From assembly GCF_030124325.1 (NCBI RefSeq), contig NZ_JASKLR010000014.1, positions 1 through 64,000 on the forward strand: DNA of 64,000 bases, given 5' to 3'. The position numbers and the translations under genes are program-made. Source of the DNA: Sinorhizobium sp. 8-89 (GTDB taxonomy: Bacteria > Pseudomonadota > Alphaproteobacteria > Rhizobiales > Rhizobiaceae). A model generated the notes under the pieces. It was not told where the DNA came from and did not search any database. It saw nothing but the letters and a program-made list of their open reading frames with translations. Every line of letters starts with the position of its first letter. Within the stretch, counting starts at the first letter, position 1. Shown here piece after piece: positions 16,909 through 24,645 of this stretch.

Positions 16909-17729
16909 CGAAAGTCTTTCTCTTTGACGGGACTAACTGGAAGTCTCGGCCGTGTCGCTGACCGGCAGAACCAAGAGGTTTTCAATATGCGCCGCTCGTT
17001 GCGCTGAGCGATCATCAGTCTTTGGCGCGCGAGCGGATTGCGGCAGTCACCGTCCTTGTAGATTTGTTCCCGCTTGAATTCGACGACCTCGCCGGCGCGC
17101 TTGTATCTTCTGACTGTGAACTCGGTGCAAGCCGGGAATTTGGTAGTCTGGCTGTATTTGCCCGAAGCGTCGAGTTTCGCCTTCCATGGCGAGAATAGGC
17201 TGTCGGTGTCGAAAGCAACACCTGCGTCAGCCTCGGCCTTGATCTCGATCTCGTCATTGCAGGCCTTATCGTGAACCAGGCGTCCATTCTGAAGTACACG
17301 CACAAATTTGCTGCGCTCTTCGTTGCTCAAGCTTGCGGCCGTCTCCAGGATGCTCTTCAGGTCCCTGATCGCATCATAAACCTGGAAGGGTTCGGTGATT
17401 GAGTCGGACCGGACCTGGTCTGTGTCAACGATGGCAAGGGCGTCGACGTTGACCTTGACGTCCTCGTCCTCGCTCCAGAGATCACCCATCTTCTCCTTGC
17501 CGACCCGGATTTCGATGTCGTTGCCCGGCGCGTACCTAAAACGATAGGTTTCGGTCGGCTTAATCGTGATTACGCCGTAATGCTGGGTCGAGAATTCGAA
17601 TTTCGATTGAGCGATCGCGACCGCCCGGTTCTCGCCCATTCGGCGCTCGATATCCTCGATCGGAATGGAATGCGTTCCATCGACGCGGACATAGACGAGT
17701 AGGCCTGTCGAGGTGACGGCAAGGCTCAA
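16905..17729 (-). CDS. Hypothetical protein, probably the main part of a frameshifted gene
   Basis: This 274-codon frame has only a TTG start, overlapping the TGA of the preceding frame. The protein begins in mid-domain (LSLAVTSTGLLVYVRVDG), with no signal peptide, and contains beta-rich and helical stretches (DLKSILETAASLSNEERSKF). I do not recognise the family. The upstream frame supplies a signal peptide and a continuous beta strand pattern. Removing one base near 17735 would fuse NQQKKDRRG to RGLSLAVTSTG. The two may therefore be one periplasmic protein of about 370 residues. Otherwise, translational coupling at the TTGA overlap would be needed. Confidence 0.5.
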   Translation of the reverse strand: MSLAVTSTGLLVYVRVDGTHSIPIEDIERRMGENRAVAIAQSKFEFSTQHYGVITIKPTETYRFRYAPGNDIEIRVGKEKMGDLWSEDEDVKVNVDALAIVDTDQVRSDSITEPFQVYDAIRDLKSILETAASLSNEERSKFVRVLQNGRLVHDKACNDEIEIKAEADAGVAFDTDSLFSPWKAKLDASGKYSQTTKFPACTEFTVRRYKRAGEVVEFKREQIYKDGDCRNPLARQRLMIAQRNERRILKTSWFCRSATRPRLPVSPVKEKDFR

Positions 17730-18010
17730 ACCGCGCCCCTTCTGTCTTTCTTCTGCTGGTTCGGGAGAAGAAGAGGCGTGCCGGCAGGAATATATCTGAT
17801 CTCGTCCAAAAGGTCGTAGGAATTTGCTGACAGGTCGGCGAGTTGCACGCTGCCGCTCTTGGCGATGGCGACGCCGGTGATCTCGAACGGCTTTTCGTTC
17901 AGGATACGGTCTTCAGCGCTTGAAGGTCGCGCCGGAAAATGCGCGAGTGCACCAACAAGCACCCCCGCGAGAAATCGGCGACTGGCAGCAAAATTGAACG
18001 TCTTCGACAT
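17726..18010 (-). CDS. Exported hypothetical protein (N-terminal part)
   Basis: This 94-codon frame starts MSKTFNFAASRRFLAGVLVG and has a plausible signal peptide ending near ARPSSA. A short beta-rich segment follows (VQLADLSANSYDLLDEIRYI then PAGTPLLLPN), with spacing like an SH3-type domain. The ATG overlaps the TAA of the DUF2235 gene (TAATG). The frame ends soon after the basic KKDRRGAV, and the next frame continues the same fold, which suggests a frameshift. Function unknown. Confidence 0.5.
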   Translation of the reverse strand: MSKTFNFAASRRFLAGVLVGALAHFPARPSSAEDRILNEKPFEITGVAIAKSGSVQLADLSANSYDLLDEIRYIPAGTPLLLPNQQKKDRRGAV

Positions 18011-19482
18011 TATTTCCCCCGCAATATCGATGGCACCCAACTGCCCAGCGCTGTCCTCAGCCGCACAGGCCAGGATGGTGTCAGCTCTTCCCGGGTGACC
18101 GGGTCATAAAGCGATGAGACCTCCCGATGGTTTCTCAGATTTTCGGGCCTGTAGACCCGGCATGCGTCGTACTGCACGACGCCGCGCAACTTGAAACGCT
18201 CGACGACCGACGGATGCAGCGGCGCGTCGACCGGTATCTCCCGTAAGCCCCGTCGCCACTTCAAACGGCCGCTCTTGCATTCATCGTGCTGCGCGCCACC
18301 GCTGAGCGGAAAGAGGTTCAGCCAGTTCGGCTCGATCAGAATGGGATGAGGAATGCTCGTTGCCCGCTCCACCATCCAGGCGAGCGCAACGTCGGATAGT
18401 CTCGACTGGTTCTCGGGATAGCTGCCGCCGATGTCCGAATGGACGCCGGCGAACCATAGTTGTTCGAACCAGCCATCTTGCTTGCCCGGCTCGACTAAAT
18501 CGTCCTGGTTCGTCCACGGCACACGTGCGAATGTGGCACGGTTCTCATCGATCGACAGCGCATGCTTGGCATAGGAAACGCGTGGGTTGAGAACAGTGTC
18601 GTAAAACCGCATGCGCCATCCGGTCAGATGGACCGTTTGCCACCACGGAACCGGCAGTCCCGTCGCCCATTTCAGATGCGCGTGCAGGTACCATATGATG
18701 CCGGTCAAGCCGACCGCACACAATGAGAGCGCAAGCCAACGTCCAAGATTCATTGATATCGGCAGAACCAACCAGGTGAACCAGGACACGAAGGCGAGCG
18801 AAATTGCCAGGCCGCTCAACACGAGAACCTGCTGAAACCGGTTTATGCCGAGTGCGCCGACCGTGTCCCAGACACCGATGAAATAGGGCACCGTGTTCGA
18901 TCGCCCGTCCGGGTTGCTTGAGCCATAGCGCGCCCTGAACCGGGCCGCGAGCTCCTTTCGCTGCTGTGCGAGGCGATCGCTCTGTCTCGTCGCTCCATGC
19001 TGGTAGACGGACCGGACCGCTTCCGTGGCGATTGCCCGGGCAGATCTCGCGTCGCGCTTGAGCGGGCTCTCGTCGGCCATTGTCGTTGGCACGCCGCAAA
19101 GCGACAGCACGCCACCGACGCATCTGGCGGTATAGGCGCCACGGCTAAATCCGAACAGGAAGATCCGGTCTCCGGGTTCCCAGACCTCAAGAATCGCTGC
19201 GTAGCAGTCGATGATGTTGCGGGTAATTCCGAGTCCGGTTGCCTGCGCCAGGACATTGTAGATCTTCCGGATAAAACCGATCCTGACATAATCGCCGTCC
19301 GACGCCGACCCCAATCCGGGATCGTAGAAGGCCAGTTGCCTGTCGGGATTGACCCGTGAATCCGGCCCGCAGCGCGTTGCCCTGAAGAGCTTATAAACAT
19401 TGCTGCGCCGCTCGTCCGGCATGAGGCCGCCGGCTTGGCCAGTGCCGTCTGAAAAGATCAGTATGTTCTTTCCCATGCCCAT
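18010..19482 (-). CDS. DUF2235 alpha/beta hydrolase-type protein (Tle1-like)
   Basis: This 490-residue protein has the DUF2235 layout: an N-terminal KNILIFSDGTGQAGG strand-loop, LAFYDPGLGS, and the nucleophile elbow FLFGFSRGAYTARCVGGVL (GxSxG as GFSRG, near residue 117). It then has HSDIGGSYPE with candidate catalytic residues. Hydrophobic segments around 225-270 may be membrane spans. Some DUF2235 proteins are type VI secretion phospholipase effectors (Tle1), but no type VI genes lie nearby, and the operon partners are an exported protein and an SDR. Its substrate is unknown. It opens the leftward operon, facing an AT-rich region shared with the divergent flavoprotein operon. Confidence 0.85.
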   Translation of the reverse strand: MGMGKNILIFSDGTGQAGGLMPDERRSNVYKLFRATRCGPDSRVNPDRQLAFYDPGLGSASDGDYVRIGFIRKIYNVLAQATGLGITRNIIDCYAAILEVWEPGDRIFLFGFSRGAYTARCVGGVLSLCGVPTTMADESPLKRDARSARAIATEAVRSVYQHGATRQSDRLAQQRKELAARFRARYGSSNPDGRSNTVPYFIGVWDTVGALGINRFQQVLVLSGLAISLAFVSWFTWLVLPISMNLGRWLALSLCAVGLTGIIWYLHAHLKWATGLPVPWWQTVHLTGWRMRFYDTVLNPRVSYAKHALSIDENRATFARVPWTNQDDLVEPGKQDGWFEQLWFAGVHSDIGGSYPENQSRLSDVALAWMVERATSIPHPILIEPNWLNLFPLSGGAQHDECKSGRLKWRRGLREIPVDAPLHPSVVERFKLRGVVQYDACRVYRPENLRNHREVSSLYDPVTREELTPSWPVRLRTALGSWVPSILRGK

Positions 19483-19752
19483 CGCCCCAGAAAGTCACGT
19501 GATGCTGCAGAATATTTCGTAAGTCAAAGCAAAAATACCCCTATAAATTAAGTGAAAAGCATCCAAAAGAGAATTAATTAGTACTATTATTTTGATGTTC
19601 CTTGGAAGTGAGAGAATGTGCATTGATTTGCACGTTAAAGTATTATACGGTGAATCGAAATAGCGAATTACGTAGTCTTTCTTCTGGTGAAAGCGCGCCT
19701 GTGCGTCGCAATAGTACTTTATGCTTTAACTAAAAGCGGGCGGGAATAGACA
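19483..19752. promoter_or_regulatory. AT-rich divergent promoter region
   Basis: These 270 bases are clearly richer in A and T than the flanking genes, especially 19520-19640. They separate the leftward DUF2235 operon from the rightward flavoprotein-cytochrome operon. AT-rich divergent regions of this kind are typical MucR or H-NS-like targets in rhizobia. I could not assign -35/-10 elements with certainty. Confidence 0.45.
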
Positions 19753-21144
19753 ATGTATCCGGACGGTGAGTATAGCCACGAGGATAACGCGAGCGTCATC
19801 TTCAGGCCGCTGAAGTTTCGCGCGCTCGAAGTCAAGAACAGGCTGTTTCGTTCCAATATTTCCGGCATGTTCGACGAGTACAACGGACATGGCGGGAACG
19901 CGCGGCTGAACTGGGAGGAAAAGTTCGCGCGCGGTGGCGTGGGCTGCATCATCTCCTCCTTCACCCCGGTTGCCGTTCGAGGCCGGATCCTCGTGCGCTA
20001 CGCGATGATCGATGACGACAACAAGATCCCATTCTGGCGAGCCGTCGGCGAGCGCGTGCACGCGCACGACTGCCGCTTCATCATGCAGCTCAGTCACTCG
20101 GGACGGCAGCAGGATTTCGGCGGGGTCGAGAACCTCTACAATAAGGGGTTGAGCTCGACGAGCAAGAGCGACTACTTCCACGGCCTACTGTCACAGGCGA
20201 TGACCAAGCCGGAAATCGCGGAAGTCATCGAGCAATTCGCCCAGGGCGCGCGCCGGGCGCGCGAGGCCGGCCTCGACGGTGTCGAACTGCACGGCGCCAA
20301 CGGCTACCTGATCACCCAATTCCTGAGTTCGGGCATCAATGATCGCACCGATGAATACGGTGGCAATTGGGAGGGACGCGCCAGATTCGTGCTGGAGATC
20401 GTTCGCGCCATCCGCCGGGAGGTGGGGCAGGATTTCCATCTGCAGATGAAGATCAATGGCGTCGACCATAATGACTGGCTTTACCCCTGGATCCCCAAGG
20501 GCAATACCCTCGATGAAACGATCAAGATCTGTACGCTTCTGCTGGACGGCGGCAAGGGCGTCGACGCATTTCATGTCTCCAGCGGCTCGACCTTTCCGCA
20601 TCCGCGAAATCCCCCGGGCGACCTGCCGATGCGTGACCTGGAGCGCTGCTACGACGGGATGATCTCGCAGGGCACGCGGACACGGTTCAATTATGCGATC
20701 TTCACCAACCCCCTGGGTTCGCGTCTCTTCCGGCATTGGTGGCGATGGCGGCGCGGAAAGGTCATCGAGGGCATCAATCTCGACTATGCGCGCGCGATCG
20801 CCGATGCCATTGCCGATATCGATCCGAACATCAAGGTCCTCTGTACAGGCGGGTTTCAGCACGCCGACAAGATAGCCGGAGCAATCCGCTCTGGCGCCTG
20901 CGACGCCGTCAGCATGGCGCGGCCGCTGATTGCCAATAACGACCTGCCAAAGATCCTCGCGCGCGAGAACGGTCCCGAGCCCAGGCGCGAATGCACCTAT
21001 TGCAACAAGTGTCTTATCAACGACCTCGAAAATCCGCTCGGCTGCTACGAACTCAGCCGCTTCGACGGCGACAGCTTCGAAGAGCGTCACCAGCGGATGA
21101 TCGCTGAGGTCATGTCCGTATTCGAGCCGCCCGCCTTTCATTGA
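19753..21144 (+). CDS. Old-yellow-enzyme family NADH:flavin oxidoreductase
   Basis: This 463-residue FMN-dependent TIM-barrel protein has FRPLKFRALEVKNRLFRSNI at the N-terminus, the active-site loop IMQLSHSGRQQ, GVELHGANGYLITQFLSSGI with DRTDEYGG, and a late FMN-phosphate segment VLCTGGFQ...SMARPLI. The C-terminus adds CTYCNKCL and another Cys, reminiscent of the iron-sulfur segment of the larger dienoyl-CoA reductase subfamily, but there is no second NAD(P) domain. Such enzymes reduce activated C=C bonds. It is the first gene of an operon whose later products are membrane cytochromes, a GMC enzyme and a patatin. The stop lies about 40 bases before the next start. Confidence 0.9.
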   Translation: MYPDGEYSHEDNASVIFRPLKFRALEVKNRLFRSNISGMFDEYNGHGGNARLNWEEKFARGGVGCIISSFTPVAVRGRILVRYAMIDDDNKIPFWRAVGERVHAHDCRFIMQLSHSGRQQDFGGVENLYNKGLSSTSKSDYFHGLLSQAMTKPEIAEVIEQFAQGARRAREAGLDGVELHGANGYLITQFLSSGINDRTDEYGGNWEGRARFVLEIVRAIRREVGQDFHLQMKINGVDHNDWLYPWIPKGNTLDETIKICTLLLDGGKGVDAFHVSSGSTFPHPRNPPGDLPMRDLERCYDGMISQGTRTRFNYAIFTNPLGSRLFRHWWRWRRGKVIEGINLDYARAIADAIADIDPNIKVLCTGGFQHADKIAGAIRSGACDAVSMARPLIANNDLPKILARENGPEPRRECTYCNKCLINDLENPLGCYELSRFDGDSFEERHQRMIAEVMSVFEPPAFH

Positions 21145-21182
21145 ACCGCCGCGTTCGTGCGGCGACCGCTGGAGCTTGCAAG

Positions 21183-22712
21183 ATGAGCAGTGACGACGAT
21201 CGCTTGACCCCGGTAGAAGTCGCGGTGTCGCGCGCGCGGCGCTGGAGACTGTTGATCCTGGTGCTGCTGGTGCTGGGGATTGGCTATTACCTCCTGTTCG
21301 TCAACCAATACGTGCTCGCCTTCGAGGATGAGACGCAGCACTTCCTGCACGGCTCGATCGGCAGCGAGGTCGCCACCGGCCCACCATACTGGGTCTTCAA
21401 GGCGCTTCCGGTCATGTACAAGGACCGACTTGGCGGTGAAGGCTATCGCCGCTTCGGCTTTCTTTATCAGACGCCGGACGCGGATCTGCCGATCGGCGTT
21501 TCGCGGCGCGTCGTCTCGGGCGTGGAACGGGTCTGGCTGAACTGTTCGGTCTGCCACGTCGGCACCTATCGCCTGCCGGGCGAGATGAAACAGCACATGA
21601 TCCCCGGCGCACCGTCCAACAATCTCAGACTGCAGGAGATGATCACCTTCCTGATCGATGTCGGGCGAGATCCGGGCTTCAACGCCGATACCCTGATCAC
21701 GGCGATCAACAGCGATGAGGTCGGCGGCAACCTGAACGTCTTCAAGCGGGCCATCTACCGCCACATCGTCTTCCCGCGCGTGAAGACTGCCTTCCTCGAT
21801 CTCGGCAGGCGGCTCGCATTCGTTTCCCGTCAGGAGCCATGGGGTCCGGGTCGGGTGGACACCTTCAACCCCTACAAGGCGATCCAGTTCAATTTTCCGA
21901 TGGGGCCGGAAAACATCAGCGGCGCAGCGCTCAATGGTTCGTCGGATTATCCCGCGATTTGGCAGCAGCGCCCGCGCGAGGGCATGAACCTCCACTGGGA
22001 CGGCAACAACGACTCGGTGGCCGAGCGAAACTTGAGCGCAGCACTGGGCGCCGGCGTGACGCCGGTGACGGTCGACAGGCGATCGATCGGACGGATCGAG
22101 CGATGGATGTGGGATCTGCAGCCGCCAAGGTTTCCTGCCGCCGACCAGATCGACCGGACCAAGGCCGCTGAAGGCGAGCATCTCTTCACCCGCTATTGCG
22201 CCGAGTGCCACGGCCAACGCGGGCCCAATGGTTATGACTACGACACCAACCGTTATCCGCGGCTCGGTAAGGTAGAACCGCTCGCGGAAATCGGCACGGA
22301 CCCCGGCCGCTGGGCTTCCTATACCGACAATTTCGTCGCCGCGCAGAGCCTCCTCTATGCCGGCTATCCCTGGCGCTTCCAACGGTTCCACAAGACGGAA
22401 GGCTACGCGAACCATCCGCTCGACGGCATCTGGGCGCGCTCTCCCTACCTTCATAACGGTTCCGTCCCGACGCTGCGCGATCTGCTCGAGCCGAGCAGTC
22501 GGCGCCCTGCCGTCTGGTACCGCGGCAGCGACGAGCTCGACCTCGAACGGGTCGGTTATCGCACGGACGCCGCCGCGCCGGGCGGATCGCTCTTCCGCTA
22601 TGACACGTCCCGTCCCGGAAACGCCAATACCGGTCATGAGGGCCCGCGCTACGGGACCGATCTGCCCGCGTCGGCCAAGGACGCGCTCATCGAGTACATG
22701 AAAACGCTATGA
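21183..22712 (+). CDS. Membrane-anchored di-haem cytochrome c (MauG/RoxA-like)
   Basis: This 509-residue protein has one N-terminal membrane segment (LLILVLLVLGIGYYLLFV) and a large periplasmic part with two haem c sites, CSVCH at 121-125 and CAECH at 339-343. Between them lies RVDTFNPYKAIQFNF and HWDGNN, and near the end SPYLHNGSVPTLRDLL, as in the MauG/CcpA and rubber-oxygenase (RoxA) group. It could be a peroxidase, an oxygenase or an electron carrier. The ATG at 21183 is chosen for the GGAG upstream. The stop overlaps the next start by 4 bases. The cytochrome at 23137 is a paralogue. Confidence 0.85.
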   Translation: MSSDDDRLTPVEVAVSRARRWRLLILVLLVLGIGYYLLFVNQYVLAFEDETQHFLHGSIGSEVATGPPYWVFKALPVMYKDRLGGEGYRRFGFLYQTPDADLPIGVSRRVVSGVERVWLNCSVCHVGTYRLPGEMKQHMIPGAPSNNLRLQEMITFLIDVGRDPGFNADTLITAINSDEVGGNLNVFKRAIYRHIVFPRVKTAFLDLGRRLAFVSRQEPWGPGRVDTFNPYKAIQFNFPMGPENISGAALNGSSDYPAIWQQRPREGMNLHWDGNNDSVAERNLSAALGAGVTPVTVDRRSIGRIERWMWDLQPPRFPAADQIDRTKAAEGEHLFTRYCAECHGQRGPNGYDYDTNRYPRLGKVEPLAEIGTDPGRWASYTDNFVAAQSLLYAGYPWRFQRFHKTEGYANHPLDGIWARSPYLHNGSVPTLRDLLEPSSRRPAVWYRGSDELDLERVGYRTDAAAPGGSLFRYDTSRPGNANTGHEGPRYGTDLPASAKDALIEYMKTL

Positions 22713-23140
22713 TCCACGTTCAATCACTCGCCAAGTGGAAGACACGGCACGCGATCCTCGTCTGGGTCGGCATCCTGCTGAACTTCGCATTCGTGGTGCC
22801 GCTCGTCTTCTGGCCGCACTGGATCCTCGATCTTTTCGATGTTCCGGCGCAGCAACTGATTTGGCCGCGCTTCTCCGGCTTGCTCCTCGGTATCCTGTCG
22901 ATCTTCTACATCCCGGCGACGTTCGACATCGATCGCTATCGCATCTTCGCCTGGCTCGCGGTCTTCCCGTCGCGCACCTTCGGGGCGGTGTTCTTCTTCC
23001 TTGCGGTCTTTGCGTTCGGGCAGCCGGTCGGTTTCCTGGCCGGCGTGCTGCTCGACGGTTCGATCGGGATCGCCACCCTCATATGCCTGCTGCGCATCGT
23101 CAGCCTGGAGCAGGATCTAGCCAGCGGGAGGGGAATATGA
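22709..23140 (+). CDS. Small integral membrane protein
   Basis: This 143-residue protein has four likely transmembrane segments, including HAILVWVGILLNFAFVVPLV, SGLLLGILSIFYIPATF, a third near AVFFFLAVFAFGQPVGF and a fourth LLDGSIGIATLICLLRI. It has no enzymatic motif I recognise. It overlaps the genes on both sides by 4 bases (ATGA), so it is co-translated with the two di-haem cytochromes. It could anchor them or act as a quinone-linked partner, which is inference. Confidence 0.75.
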   Translation: MIHVQSLAKWKTRHAILVWVGILLNFAFVVPLVFWPHWILDLFDVPAQQLIWPRFSGLLLGILSIFYIPATFDIDRYRIFAWLAVFPSRTFGAVFFFLAVFAFGQPVGFLAGVLLDGSIGIATLICLLRIVSLEQDLASGRGI

Positions 23141-24621
23141 GGCAGAGACAGCGGCGTTTCTGGAAGGTTCTGCTGGGCGTGCTGATCACCCTCGTTGCTG
23201 TGGCCTCCGCGGCGTACCTGCTTCTATTCCGCCCTGTGGCGCAGCCAAGGACGAACGACCTCGCGCAGGTCTTCAATCACGGCTCGATCGGCAACGAGGA
23301 GACGCAAGGTCTGCCCTACTGGATCTGGCGCGTGCTGCCGCAGCTCTTTCCCGAGTATCTGCCGGCAAACAAGGACGGCTACAGCGCCTTTGGCCTCTTT
23401 TGGGCGCGGGGCGAGCCGGTGCCGGTCGGCCTCTCCATGAGTACGCTCGGCGTCATCCCGCGCGTCGCGCCGAACTGTGCGTTCTGTCACCAGGGAAGCT
23501 ACCGGCTGTCGGCATACGACCCGCCGACGCTCGTCACTGCCGGGGCCGGGGGCCGGGTCAACCCGCAAGCCTATATCCGCTTCCTGATTGCCGCCGGCGC
23601 CGATCCGCGCTTTACCGCCGACGCGATCATGCCCGAGATCACTGCGATCTATGACATGCCGCTCTGGGAGCGCGCGCTCTATCGTTTCCTTCTGATACCG
23701 GCAACGCGGGCGGCGCTTAAGGAGCAGGGCCGGACATTTACCTGGATGCAGAGCCGCCCTGATTGGGGACCCGGACGCATCGACCCCTTCAATCCGGTGA
23801 AGTTCCAGAATCTCCGTCTCCCCGACGACGGCACCATCGGCAACTCTGACATGATGCCGTTGTGGTCGCTCGGCGAGCTTGAAGCGACCAACGAACGCCG
23901 CTTCTCTCTCCATTGGGACGGCCTACAGACGGATCTGCGCGAGACTGTGCTTTCGGGAGCGATCGGCGACGGAATGACCTACACGTCCTTCCCGAGAACA
24001 GAGGAGACACTCGACCGGATGAGCGACTTCATCCGTCTGCAGCCACCGCCGCCGTCGCCGTTCTCGAGCGCACGGCCGATCGGCGACCCGTATCGCGCCG
24101 ACCCGGCGGCAATCGACGCAGGGCGTGCGATCTACCAGGCCGAGTGCGCCACTTGTCATGAGCCCGGCGGTGCGCGCTACCGCACGCCGATTTCGATCGT
24201 CGAAGTTGGCACCGATCGGCATCGCCTCGACATGTGGACCCTGGCCGCGCGGCAGCGCTATGCGGACTACGAATCCGATTACAAGTGGGGCTTTGCGAAC
24301 TTTCACAAGACCGAAGGATATGTCGCCACCGGTCTCAGGGGACTCTGGCTGCGCGGCCCCTACCTGCACAACGGCAGCGTTCCGACGTTGAAGGCGCTGC
24401 TCGATCCGCCGGCGCAGCGCCCGCGCCAGTTCTATCGGGGCTATGATCTGATCGATCCGGCAAATGGCGGGTTCGTCAGCGCTGCCGGCACGGACGGCGA
24501 GCGCTACGGCTCGCTCTACGACACCGCGCAGCCGGGCAACGGCAATACGGGACATCTCTGGGGCACGGACCTGCCTGCAAGGGCGAAGGAAGACCTCCTC
24601 GCCTATCTCAAGACGCTTTGA
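23137..24621 (+). CDS. Membrane-anchored di-haem cytochrome c, paralogue
   Basis: This 494-residue paralogue of the protein two genes upstream has an N-terminal membrane segment (VLLGVLITLVAVASAAYLLL) and haem sites CAFCH at 114-118 and CATCH at 337-341. Between them are DPFNPVKFQNLRLPDD and SLHWDGLQTDLRETVLSGAI, and near the end GPYLHNGSVPTLKALLDPPA. The pattern is that of MauG/RoxA-like di-haem proteins. The start at 23137 overlaps the previous stop and has GGGAGGGG upstream. The open frame extends far upstream inside the previous gene, but that extension is out-of-frame shadow. Confidence 0.85.
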   Translation: MRQRQRRFWKVLLGVLITLVAVASAAYLLLFRPVAQPRTNDLAQVFNHGSIGNEETQGLPYWIWRVLPQLFPEYLPANKDGYSAFGLFWARGEPVPVGLSMSTLGVIPRVAPNCAFCHQGSYRLSAYDPPTLVTAGAGGRVNPQAYIRFLIAAGADPRFTADAIMPEITAIYDMPLWERALYRFLLIPATRAALKEQGRTFTWMQSRPDWGPGRIDPFNPVKFQNLRLPDDGTIGNSDMMPLWSLGELEATNERRFSLHWDGLQTDLRETVLSGAIGDGMTYTSFPRTEETLDRMSDFIRLQPPPPSPFSSARPIGDPYRADPAAIDAGRAIYQAECATCHEPGGARYRTPISIVEVGTDRHRLDMWTLAARQRYADYESDYKWGFANFHKTEGYVATGLRGLWLRGPYLHNGSVPTLKALLDPPAQRPRQFYRGYDLIDPANGGFVSAAGTDGERYGSLYDTAQPGNGNTGHLWGTDLPARAKEDLLAYLKTL

Positions 24622-24645
24622 CCGCTGCAACGGGGGAGGCAAGCA

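Noticed and set aside
18010-19482. Calling the DUF2235 protein a type VI effector
   Set aside because: No VgrG, PAAR, Hcp or immunity gene is in view; the family alone does not prove it.
21138-22637. 499-codon minus-strand frame
   Set aside because: Antisense to a cytochrome with two CxxCH sites; composition is typical of a shadow.
22735-23136. N-terminal extension of the second cytochrome
   Set aside because: It overlaps a four-helix membrane protein gene in another frame; the proper start with ribosome site and anchor is at 23137.
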